This document shows, in pieces, positions 1 to 7,199 of a DNA stretch of 64,000 nt. A program made the position numbers and the translations under genes. Source of the DNA: Sphingomonas sp. (GTDB lineage: Bacteria; Pseudomonadota; Alphaproteobacteria; Sphingomonadales; Sphingomonadaceae); assembly GCF_024508665.1 (NCBI RefSeq), contig NZ_JANINP010000002.1, positions 348,598-412,597 of the forward strand. The letters run 5' to 3'. The notes under the pieces were generated by a model. The model was not told the origin of the DNA. It did no database searches and saw nothing but the letters and a program-made list of their open reading frames with translations. Every line of letters begins with the position of its first letter. Positions within the stretch are counted from its first letter, which is position 1.

Positions 1-917
1 ACAAATGGACCACCGGCATCTTCGCGCGCGATCCGGCGACCGGCGACGCCAAATGGTATTATCAGTTCAGCCCGCACGACACCGAGGATTATGACGGCAT
101 CAACGAGCAGATCCTGCTCGACATGCCGTTCGCCGGGCAGATCCACCACGTCCTCGTCCGGCCCGAGCGCAACGGCTATGTCTATGTCATCGACAGGACG
201 ACCGGCCAGGTGCTGTCGGCCGATCCGTTCGGCCCGATCAACTCGTCCAAGGGCGTCGATCTCAAGACCGGCGCGCTGATCGTCAATCCCGACAAGGTGG
301 CGAAGCTCGGCCAGGTCACGCGCGACATCTGCCCGACGGCGAGCGGCGCCAAGGACTGGAATCCGAGTTCGTTCAATCCCGGCACCGGGCTGCTCTACAT
401 CCCGCACGAAAATATGTGCATGGACTGGATGAACCTGGAGGTGAACTACATCGCCGGCACCCCCTATGTCGGCGCCGAAGTGCATATGAAGCCGGGTCCA
501 GGTGACGGCCATCGCGGCGTCCTCACCGCCTGGGACCCGATCCTGCGCAAGCCGGCCTGGGAGATTCCGGAAAGGTTTCCGATCTGGTCCGGGACGGTCA
601 CTACCGCGGGCAATCTCGTCTTCTACGGCACGATGGACGGCTGGTTCAAAGCGGTCGACGCGACCAACGGCAGGATCGTCTGGCAGCAGAAGCTCGACAG
701 CGGGATCATCAGCCAGCCGGTCAGCTATCGCGGGCCGGACGGTCATCAGTACATCGCCGTGCTGACCGGGGTCGGCGGCTGGTCCGGCGCCGTTGTGTCG
801 GGTCCGGTCGATCCGCGCGACGGCTCGGCCGCGCTCGGCATGGTCAACGCGATGGCGGACCTGCCGAAATATACAACCGCCGGAGGGACGCTCTATGTCT
901 TCACGCTCCCGCATTGA
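1..917 (+). CDS. PQQ-dependent methanol/ethanol-type dehydrogenase, C-terminal part
   Basis: The open frame runs in from the left edge (first full codon at position 3), so about 304 C-terminal residues are visible. Quinoprotein alcohol dehydrogenases are periplasmic eight-bladed beta-propellers that oxidise alcohols and pass electrons to a cytochrome c. Visible family features are propeller W-motif stretches (GNLVFYGTMDGWFKAVDATN), the LTGVGGWSGAVV segment and the terminal GGTLYVFTLP block, which resemble XoxF/ethanol dehydrogenases. The active-site region that would separate lanthanide from calcium enzymes lies upstream of the window, so the XoxF assignment is inferred from the neighbours: a cytochrome c and a XoxJ-like protein follow in overlapping frames. 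The stop codon overlaps the start of the next gene by 23 bp. Confidence 0.93.
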   Translation, partial: KWTTGIFARDPATGDAKWYYQFSPHDTEDYDGINEQILLDMPFAGQIHHVLVRPERNGYVYVIDRTTGQVLSADPFGPINSSKGVDLKTGALIVNPDKVAKLGQVTRDICPTASGAKDWNPSSFNPGTGLLYIPHENMCMDWMNLEVNYIAGTPYVGAEVHMKPGPGDGHRGVLTAWDPILRKPAWEIPERFPIWSGTVTTAGNLVFYGTMDGWFKAVDATNGRIVWQQKLDSGIISQPVSYRGPDGHQYIAVLTGVGGWSGAVVSGPVDPRDGSAALGMVNAMADLPKYTTAGGTLYVFTLPH

Positions 918-1482
918 CGGCGCGCTGATCGGCTTGACGGCGCTAGGCCTGACCCTGGCAGCCTGCCACCGGCAACGCGAGGACGCGGTCCGGACGGCGC
1001 CCGAGCGTCCCGGCGTCATCACCAGCGCCTTGTCGCCCGGCGAGGCGAGCAGCCTGGTCACCGACGATCCGCGCGCCGATAAATATTACGACAATGAAGC
1101 CGCGGTGACCGACGGCATGCGGCTCTATCACCAGTATAATTGTTCGGGCTGTCACTCGGCCGGCGGCGGCGGGATGGGGCCGAGCCTGATGGACAAGGAA
1201 TGGATCTATGGCGGCCGCCTCGCCCAGATCCACCAGACCCTGGTCGAAGGACGGCCCAACGGCATGCCGAGTTGGGGCGGCAAGGTCCCGGACGACCAGC
1301 TCTGGGAAATCGCGGCCTATGTCCGCTCGCTGTCGCTGCCGGCAACGCTGGCCGCCAATACCGGCGACACGCCCGGCAAGAACCCCGCGCCGGTGCCCAA
1401 GGCGGCGGACGCGCATAATGGCTGGGCGCCGCCGCCCGGCACCACCAACGATTTCGGCTCGACCACCGAGGGCCCGAAGTGA
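895..1482 (+). CDS. Lipoprotein cytochrome c, probable electron acceptor of the PQQ dehydrogenase
   Basis: A 195-residue class I cytochrome c. A lipoprotein signal peptide ends in the lipobox LAAC with Cys24. The haem-binding CSGCH is at 83-87, and the distal Met is probably in the NGMPSWG segment near residue 123. The C-terminal helix (QLWEIAAYVRSL) is typical of the fold. I chose the ATG at 895 because it directly precedes the signal peptide and has GGAGG about 8 bases upstream; longer starts would run through dehydrogenase sequence. It overlaps the dehydrogenase gene by 23 bp and the next gene by 4 bp (GTGA), so it is very likely co-translated. Inferred role: membrane-anchored periplasmic electron acceptor (XoxG-like) passing electrons to the respiratory chain. 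Confidence 0.9.
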   Translation: MSSRSRIDGALIGLTALGLTLAACHRQREDAVRTAPERPGVITSALSPGEASSLVTDDPRADKYYDNEAAVTDGMRLYHQYNCSGCHSAGGGGMGPSLMDKEWIYGGRLAQIHQTLVEGRPNGMPSWGGKVPDDQLWEIAAYVRSLSLPATLAANTGDTPGKNPAPVPKAADAHNGWAPPPGTTNDFGSTTEGPK

Positions 1483-2450
1483 GGCGATGGGCGGCGCTCG
1501 CCGTGCTTGCCCTTACAGGCTGTCAGCCCCCCGTAACCGGCCCGCACGACACGGTGTTCGTGTCGGACGAAAAGCTCGACCTGCTCCATCTGGTCGACGG
1601 CGCGACCGGCGAGGGGACCGGCACGATCCATACCGGCAAGAGGCCGCGGGGGCTCCAACTCTCGCCCGACGGCAAGACGCTGTACGTCGCCGCCGGCAAC
1701 TCGAATCGCATCGACGTGATCGACGTCGCGACGCGTCGAATCCTCCGCTCGCTCCATTCGGGCAGCGATCCCGAGCGCTTCGCGGTCAGCCCCGACGGCA
1801 AGCGCATCTATGTCGCCAATGAGGACCATTCGACCGCCAGCATCATCGACATCGCCAGCGACAAAGCGGTGTGCGAGATCCCGGTCGGCGCGCAGCCCGA
1901 GGGCGTCGGCGTCAGTCCCGACAACCGCACGCTGATCGTCACGTCCGAAACCGCCAGCACCGCGCATTTCATCGATCCCGCGACCTGCAAGCTGCTCGAC
2001 AGCGTCATCGTCGGCAATCGGCCGCGCGCGGTGCTGTTCCTGAAAGGCGGGCGCGAGGCATGGGTATCGTCGGAGCAGCGCGGCACGATCTCGGTATTCG
2101 ATCCGGCGACCCGCAAGATCATCGACACGATCGATCTCGTGCAGGCGCTCCCCCAGATCGAACAGGTGCAGGCGGTGGAGATGCTGGTCACGCGCGACGG
2201 CAGACGGGTATTCGTCGCGCTCGGCCGCGGCAACCATGTCGCCGAAATCGATCCCGCCACGCGCAAAATCGTCCGCACCTTTCCGGTCGGCAACCGCAAT
2301 TGGGGCATCGCCTTCTCGCCCGACCAGACTCGCCTCTACGCGGTGGCGGGCCTGTCGGCGGACATGACGATCATTGACCTCAAGACCAACCAGGTCGTCC
2401 GTACGGTCAAGCTGGGCGAGCAACCTTGGGGCGCGGTGGCGGTGCCATGA
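1479..2450 (+). CDS. YVTN-family beta-propeller lipoprotein of the PQQ dehydrogenase cluster
   Basis: A 323-residue protein starting with GTG inside the stop of the cytochrome gene (GTGA overlap). A short lipoprotein signal (LALTGC, Cys15) is followed by roughly seven repeats of the type LSPDGKTLYVAAGNSNRIDV, i.e. a YVTN/NHL-like beta-propeller. Proteins of this kind accompany PQQ-dependent alcohol dehydrogenases (PQQ-dependent catabolism-associated beta-propeller proteins); their biochemical role is not settled. The position between the cytochrome and the XoxJ-like gene suggests a periplasmic accessory or scaffold role. It has no haem motif or recognisable catalytic residues. The last codons overlap the next start (ATGA). 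Confidence 0.85.
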   Translation: MRRWAALAVLALTGCQPPVTGPHDTVFVSDEKLDLLHLVDGATGEGTGTIHTGKRPRGLQLSPDGKTLYVAAGNSNRIDVIDVATRRILRSLHSGSDPERFAVSPDGKRIYVANEDHSTASIIDIASDKAVCEIPVGAQPEGVGVSPDNRTLIVTSETASTAHFIDPATCKLLDSVIVGNRPRAVLFLKGGREAWVSSEQRGTISVFDPATRKIIDTIDLVQALPQIEQVQAVEMLVTRDGRRVFVALGRGNHVAEIDPATRKIVRTFPVGNRNWGIAFSPDQTRLYAVAGLSADMTIIDLKTNQVVRTVKLGEQPWGAVAVP

Positions 2451-3238
2451 GGGTGATGCCGCTTCTCGCCGCGCTGGCGCTCGCCGGGTGCTCGGCCGGG
2501 GCGGCGCCCAAGGCGCTGACGGTGTGCGCCGATCCCAATAACTTGCCTTTCTCCAATCGTGCGGGCCAGGGATTCGAAAACCGCATCGCCGAGATCGTCG
2601 CGCGCGATATGCATCGGCCGGTGCGCTACGTCTGGTGGGCACAACGCCGCGGCTATGTCCGCAACACGCTGGGCGAGCAGAAATGCGACCTCTGGCCCGG
2701 GGTCGCGAGCGGCGTCGAGATGGTGGCGACGACGCGACCCTATTACCGCTCGACCTATGTCTTCGTGACTCGCGCCGACCGTAATCTGAAAGGGCTGACG
2801 CTCGACGATCCCCGGTTGAAGGCGCTCACGATCGGGGTCCAGATGGTCGGCGACGATGCGATGAACACGCCGCCCGCGCATGCGCTGACCGCGCGCGGGA
2901 TGACCAGGAACGTGCGCGGTTTCATGCTGTATGGCGATTATGCCAAGCCCAATCCGCCGGCGGACGTCGTCCGCGCGGTTGCCGACGGCAAGGTCGACGT
3001 ATCGTTGGCCTGGGGGCCGCTCGCCGGCTATTTCGCCAAGTCCTCGCCGGTGCCGCTCAGGATCGAGCGTGTCACGCCGTGGCTCGACAATGCACAATGG
3101 CCGATGGTCTACGACATCTCTATGGGGGTCCGGAAATACGATCCGGCTTTCCAGCAGCAGGTCGAAACGATCCTGACGCGGCGCAAGAAAGAGATTGCCG
3201 CCATTCTCGACCGCTACGGCGTGCCGCGCGTCGACTGA
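2447..3238 (+). CDS. Quinoprotein-dehydrogenase-associated periplasmic binding protein (XoxJ/MoxJ-like)
   Basis: A 263-residue lipoprotein-type product: MRVMPLLAALALAGC has a lipobox with Cys15. The body has the type II solute-binding (SBP_bac_3) fold signature, beginning LTVCADPNNLPFSN, with a later DVSLAWGPLAGYF segment. Proteins with the CADPNNLPFSN opening form the quinoprotein dehydrogenase-associated substrate-binding family, which includes MoxJ and XoxJ and is thought to help activate or assemble the dehydrogenase rather than feed an ABC importer; no permease or ATPase genes are nearby. The ATG at 2447 overlaps the previous stop (ATGA). The 3' end overlaps the converging cytochrome gene (3214-3786) by 25 bp. 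Confidence 0.88.
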   Translation: MRVMPLLAALALAGCSAGAAPKALTVCADPNNLPFSNRAGQGFENRIAEIVARDMHRPVRYVWWAQRRGYVRNTLGEQKCDLWPGVASGVEMVATTRPYYRSTYVFVTRADRNLKGLTLDDPRLKALTIGVQMVGDDAMNTPPAHALTARGMTRNVRGFMLYGDYAKPNPPADVVRAVADGKVDVSLAWGPLAGYFAKSSPVPLRIERVTPWLDNAQWPMVYDISMGVRKYDPAFQQQVETILTRRKKEIAAILDRYGVPRVD

Positions 3239-3786
3239 GCAACCTGTTCGGCACGAATCCGCTGCCGCAGCCGGGCGAACTGATCGGGACTCATCTTGGG
3301 CATGACTTCCAGGAACGCCACCACTTCCGCGACCTGGCGATCGGATTCGACCTCGCCCCAGGCCGGCATGCCGGTCATCTTCACCCCGTCATGCACCAGA
3401 TTGTAGAGCTCGGCATGCGACCAGCGGCTCGGCGCGTCGATCAGATAGGGCGGGGTCGGCAGCATTCCGCTCGCCCATGGCGCGCGCGCCACTCCGGGAC
3501 CGCCATGGCAGATGATGCAATGCGCCTCATATTGGCGCGCGCCGGCCATGAGCGTTTCTCGCGTCATCGGTACCGTCGGCACGTCGCCGCGCGAGCGCCG
3601 GGCGACCGAGTTGATCATGGTGACATGCGCGCCCCAGGCAAAGGCCTTGGAATGCGGCTGGGTCGCGCTGGTGTTGAAGATGATTCCGCTCAGGATGAGC
3701 GCGATGACGATCGCCGCGATCACCGCGCAGGTGGCCAGACCCAACAGCCAGCCCCAGAACAGCCGCCGGGTCGCCTCGCCGATCAT
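3214..3786 (-). CDS. Membrane-anchored cytochrome c
   Basis: A 190-residue protein with one N-terminal membrane segment (about residues 10-37) that looks like an uncleaved anchor. A periplasmic cytochrome c domain follows: haem-binding CIICH at 90-94 and a GVKMTGMPAW segment that probably supplies the axial Met. The ATG overlaps the stop of the upstream cytochrome gene (ATGA), so the two are translationally coupled. It converges on the XoxJ-like gene with a 25-bp tail overlap, so transcription of the two operons could interfere. No oxidase subunit is in view; whether this pair serves the alcohol dehydrogenase or another respiratory branch cannot be told. Confidence 0.86.
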   Translation of the reverse strand: MIGEATRRLFWGWLLGLATCAVIAAIVIALILSGIIFNTSATQPHSKAFAWGAHVTMINSVARRSRGDVPTVPMTRETLMAGARQYEAHCIICHGGPGVARAPWASGMLPTPPYLIDAPSRWSHAELYNLVHDGVKMTGMPAWGEVESDRQVAEVVAFLEVMPKMSPDQFARLRQRIRAEQVAQSTRGTP

Positions 3787-4157
3787 TTGAGCGCGTAGAG
3801 ATAGGCGGCGATGTCGCGCATCTGGTCGTCGCTCAGGCCGAGATCGGGCATCGCGCCGTTCGTCACGACCGCCCGCGGCGCCTTGAGGAATCGCTTCAGA
3901 TTGGCGGGGGAATTGGGCAGCTTGCCGGCGATCGTCTGCTGCGAGGCGAAATGCGCCAGCGGCGGCCCGACGCGCCCGTCCGCGCCCTCGATGCCGGGAA
4001 TGACATGGCACGATCCGCAGGCCTGGCGTGTGATCGTGATCGCGCCGAGCCGCGCGCTGCCCGCCGGCCGCGCGACATCGGCCTGGCCGTGACAGGCCGA
4101 CAGCAAAACCATCAACACCAAGCCCGGTATGCACGCAATCGGAGGATAGCTGGACAT
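3783..4157 (-). CDS. Small lipoprotein cytochrome c
   Basis: A 124-residue cytochrome c. The N-terminus carries a lipoprotein signal ending LLSAC (Cys22), and the haem motif CGSCH is at 47-51. A Met in NGAMPDLGLS is the likely sixth ligand, and the ending DIAAYLYALK is the usual C-terminal helix. I placed the start at the ATG at 4157, just before the hydrophobic segment; a GTG at 4181 would add eight residues. The gene is first of a two-gene unit with the membrane cytochrome (ATGA overlap). Role inferred only: periplasmic electron transfer, perhaps with the adjacent quinoprotein system. Confidence 0.82.
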   Translation of the reverse strand: MSSYPPIACIPGLVLMVLLSACHGQADVARPAGSARLGAITITRQACGSCHVIPGIEGADGRVGPPLAHFASQQTIAGKLPNSPANLKRFLKAPRAVVTNGAMPDLGLSDDQMRDIAAYLYALK

Positions 4158-4205
4158 CACCGCTCGAACGCGCGGCGGCACGATATTTTCCGGGAGTCGT
4201 CAGGA

Positions 4206-4246
4206 AACTCGGACGATGAAGCCCATCGTCCGAGTTCCGTTTTTTT
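4206..4246. terminator. Hairpin with T-tract after the S53 peptidase gene
   Basis: A perfect 13-bp stem (4206-4218 with 4224-4236) closes a 5-base loop and is followed on the plus strand by CCG and a run of seven T (4240-4246). It sits directly after the stop of the minus-strand peptidase gene. The T-run is on the plus-strand side, so as an intrinsic terminator it would best stop transcripts coming from the left. On the minus strand it is a stem preceded by an A-run and followed by only three T. Confidence 0.6.
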
Positions 4247-5432
4247 AGAATGCGGTGATGCCGTTGGGCGTGCCCAGGCCGGTCGGCCCATCATAGCCGG
4301 CGCGCGCGGTGCAGAAATAGGTGCCGCCGCAGCTGCCGTTGCTGCCCGACGTCACGTCGTACAATGCGCCCGTATTGGCATAAGGGTTGCTGCCATAGGT
4401 CACGCCGCCGCCATTGGCGCCGTAGATGCCGCCGATCACCGGGGCCGCGACGCTCGTACCGCCAAACACCAGCCAGGCCGACTTGCCGCCGTTGCCCGGC
4501 CCGTAGACGGCGACGCCGGTAGCCGGATCGGCCACCGCCGCGACATCGGCTTCCATCCGCATCGCGCAACCGCCGTCGAGCTGCCATTGGGGCTTGGCGT
4601 ATATCGTGCTGCAGCCGCTGCCGGCACCGGTCCACACCGTCTCGCCCCAGCCGCGCGTGCTGGTGTTGCGCTTGAGCGTCGTGCCGCCGACCGCGATGAC
4701 GTGCGGTGACGATGCCGGGAATTGCACGCCATAACCGCTATCGCCGGAACTGACCGTGACTGCCACGCCGGCATGGTCATAGGCCGATTCATAAGCCTGC
4801 GATCCGCTCTCCCCGCCGCCATAGCTGTTGCTGATGACATGCGCCCCGAGCGACGCGGCGGTATTCACCGCCGCCGCCAGATTGCTGAAGCTCGCCGAAT
4901 TCGCCTGGACCAGGATGATCTTGCACCCCGGGCACATCGCGCTGACCATATCGAGGTCGAGCGCGGTTTCCTGTGCCCAGCCGTTATTCTGGCGCGGATA
5001 ATTACCCTTCACGCCCGACTGGTTGTACTTGGCGAAACAGCCGTTCGCGGTCGTGCATGGTGGAAGGCCGTAGGTCGCGCGATAGGTCGCCAGATCGCTT
5101 TCCGCATTGGCATAGCCATAGGCATCGACGATCGCGACCGTGGTCGTGCTGCTGCCTTGCGCCGAGATGTTATAGGCGGCGCGCAAGTCGGCGGGGCCGA
5201 AGCCCGACGGAACGACATTGGGCGTCGCATCGCGCTCGATCGGCTTGCCCTTGTCGTCGGTGACGATACGCGCGTGGCACCGCGCCGTCGCTGGACCTGC
5301 GGGCCCCGGACAAACCGCGGCGTGATAGACGTTTCCCGACTTCAACAAGCCCTGCGCGGATTGCGCCTGGAGACTCATCGGAATCCCCGTCAGGAGAGTG
5401 AAAGTAGCGATCGCAGCAGCGAGACGTGCCAT
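4245..5432 (-). CDS. Secreted S53 family (sedolisin) serine-carboxyl peptidase
   Basis: A 395-residue protein with a signal peptide (about residues 1-24, ending SLQAQ). The sedolisin catalytic set is present: Glu155 and Asp159 in QETALDLD, the oxyanion Asp231 in SSGDSGYG, and the nucleophile Ser327 in FGGTSVAAP (the usual SGTS has GGTS here, but the nucleophile is kept). The C-terminal GYDGPTGLGTPNG fits the calcium site. The family acts as acid endopeptidases outside the cytoplasm. There is only a short pro-region of about 50 residues, compared with the long propeptide of classical sedolisins. The start ATG at 5432 has an AAAGGGG Shine-Dalgarno; the in-frame starts further up do not. It stands alone between a cytochrome pair and the GH130 gene. 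Confidence 0.9.
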   Translation of the reverse strand: MARLAAAIATFTLLTGIPMSLQAQSAQGLLKSGNVYHAAVCPGPAGPATARCHARIVTDDKGKPIERDATPNVVPSGFGPADLRAAYNISAQGSSTTTVAIVDAYGYANAESDLATYRATYGLPPCTTANGCFAKYNQSGVKGNYPRQNNGWAQETALDLDMVSAMCPGCKIILVQANSASFSNLAAAVNTAASLGAHVISNSYGGGESGSQAYESAYDHAGVAVTVSSGDSGYGVQFPASSPHVIAVGGTTLKRNTSTRGWGETVWTGAGSGCSTIYAKPQWQLDGGCAMRMEADVAAVADPATGVAVYGPGNGGKSAWLVFGGTSVAAPVIGGIYGANGGGVTYGSNPYANTGALYDVTSGSNGSCGGTYFCTARAGYDGPTGLGTPNGITAF

Positions 5433-5601
5433 GCTTGTCCCCTTTGTCGACATGATGCCGAAACATCGGGAGCCTCTCACGCTGGTGCTGCCGCGGTAAA
5501 TATATCGACCGGTATAGCCGGAGTGACGAACCAGGCGAATATCGCGCCTGCAACCCGGACTGGCTCAAATCCGGCGCCGCCGTCGGGCTAGCCGTCGCCC
5601 T

Positions 5602-6894
5602 TCAGTCCATCCGCGCGAGCAGATCGTCGACGCCGCAACTGGCGAAGCTCGCGAAATTGTCGGCGATACCAAAAGGTAGCAGCAACGTGCGCTCGTGGAC
5701 GATCGCGCCGCAGCCATAGACGACATTGGGGACATAGCCGCTGCGCTCCTCGGGGCTGGGCCGCAGGATCGGCTCGGGCGTGCGCGCGAGCAATTTGGTC
5801 GGGTCGGCCTTGTCGAGCAGGCAGGCGCCCATGCAATAGTTGCGCATCATGCCGACGCCATGGGTGATGACCAGCCAGCCCTCGTCGATCTCGATCGGCG
5901 AGCCGCAATTGCCCATCTGGATGAATTCCCACGGATAGCGCGGGCCGACGATTTTGACGCCGCCATCCCAGGTGGTGATATCGTCCGATGCGATCAGCCA
6001 CAGATTCTCGTTATCCTGGCGACCGATCATGTTGAAGCGGCCGTTCACGCGACGCGGGAACAGCGCCATGCCCTTGCTTTGCGGCACCGATCCCTTGAGC
6101 ACCGTCATCTCGAACGTGTTGACGCCGGTCCCACGAAACAATTCGCACCGCGCATCGCGCCCGTCGAACGCGGTATAGGTGCTGAGGAAGCTGGGTGTGC
6201 CGTCCTCTTCGGTGAAGCGCACCATGCGCAGATCCTCGATCCCCTGCCGCTGGCTGGCGGTGATCGGAAAGAGGACGCTTTCCGACGGCTCCTGGCTGCC
6301 CTCGCAGATGATCCGGGTCGTTCCGGACGTGCCGCTCTCATCAGGCCCTTCGATCCGCGGCGAGGTGACCCAGGGACTGGGATCGTCGACATGGAAACCG
6401 TTGCTCGCGCTCCAATTGCCGGTGCGAAAGGTGACGGAGGAGACATGACCTTCGCCGATGCCGCGCAACGACAGGATGAAGTTCAATCCGTCGGCCGGCG
6501 CGTCGTCCTGATTCATCCGCAACACGATGCTGGGATTGAACAGGGCGGCCGCCTCGAACGAATATTCGGCGCTGAGATAGGCACCGATCAGCAGTTGCTG
6601 CTCCGGGTTCGCCGCCACGTCTTCCGGCAAGCAGTCGCGCACCGCCTCGAAGCGGCGCGTCAACATCGTCTCGACATTACGATGCCGGGCGGAGAGCGAC
6701 GCCACCACGGTTTCGCAATCCTGGCGGCAGCTCGCCGGATCGAGCGACAGCACGCGCTCGATCACCGTGCGCATACGGGGGTGCGCGGCGTCGCGGAACG
6801 GTTCGGGATACTCGACGCTGAACGGCTTGATCACCGTGCGCGACGGGTCGGGGCGCAGATGGAGACCGGAGAAGGTGAACAGATCGTCGCTCAT
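5602..6894 (-). CDS. Glycoside hydrolase family 130 protein (beta-mannoside phosphorylase or mannosidase)
   Basis: A 430-residue cytoplasmic protein without signal peptide. An N-terminal helical segment (about 1-115) precedes the five-bladed propeller of GH130. Typical family blocks are AEYSFEAAALFNPSIV (110-125), GIGEGHVSSVTFRTG (145-159) and IEDLRMVRF, in which Asp221 fits the conserved general acid. GH130 enzymes cleave beta-mannosidic linkages by phosphorolysis to mannose-1-phosphate, and some members are hydrolases. The phosphate-binding residues that decide between these cannot be assigned safely by eye. It lies downstream of the TonB-dependent receptor on the same strand, 305 bp away across a REP-like palindrome pair, so co-transcription is possible but not certain. 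Confidence 0.88.
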   Translation of the reverse strand: MSDDLFTFSGLHLRPDPSRTVIKPFSVEYPEPFRDAAHPRMRTVIERVLSLDPASCRQDCETVVASLSARHRNVETMLTRRFEAVRDCLPEDVAANPEQQLLIGAYLSAEYSFEAAALFNPSIVLRMNQDDAPADGLNFILSLRGIGEGHVSSVTFRTGNWSASNGFHVDDPSPWVTSPRIEGPDESGTSGTTRIICEGSQEPSESVLFPITASQRQGIEDLRMVRFTEEDGTPSFLSTYTAFDGRDARCELFRGTGVNTFEMTVLKGSVPQSKGMALFPRRVNGRFNMIGRQDNENLWLIASDDITTWDGGVKIVGPRYPWEFIQMGNCGSPIEIDEGWLVITHGVGMMRNYCMGACLLDKADPTKLLARTPEPILRPSPEERSGYVPNVVYGCGAIVHERTLLLPFGIADNFASFASCGVDDLLARMD

Positions 6895-7081
6895 ACGGTC
6901 GGGCTCCGTGCCGGGACGACGGTGGGTCGCCGGGGATGGGTGATAAGCCAAATCGGAGTGATCGGCGTCCCCCCGAAACGCCCTATTGCGCGACAGGCTC
7001 CCGCAACCCATCGATATTGCCCGTCGAACCAAGCTTTCCGGCTGTTCGAAAACGAAAAAGGACCGGTGCCCTCGGACACAC

Positions 7082-7151
7082 GTCGCCCCGGCGGAGGCCG
7101 GGGCCGTTGGCCGCATCACGACATAGCGGCCCCGGCCTCCGCCGGGGCGAC
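7082..7151. repeat. REP-like inverted pair between TonB receptor and GH130 genes
   Basis: Two perfect 24-bp inverted arms (7082-7105 and 7128-7151) are separated by 22 bp. Each arm is itself a hairpin of the form GTCGCCCCGGCGGAGGC. The same unit, with A/G and T/C changes, occurs as an inverted pair at 52975-53045 with a 21-bp spacer. It starts 49 bp past the stop of the receptor gene and could also act as a terminator. Confidence 0.75.
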
Positions 7152-7199
7152 GGCGTCACATCTTCGGACGCCGTCCCCTTCGGGCGTTATCGGTTCGGT

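Noticed and set aside
1317..2642. A 441-codon minus-strand open frame opposite the YVTN protein
   Set aside because: Shadow frame; the plus strand has signal peptide, propeller repeats and coupled starts.
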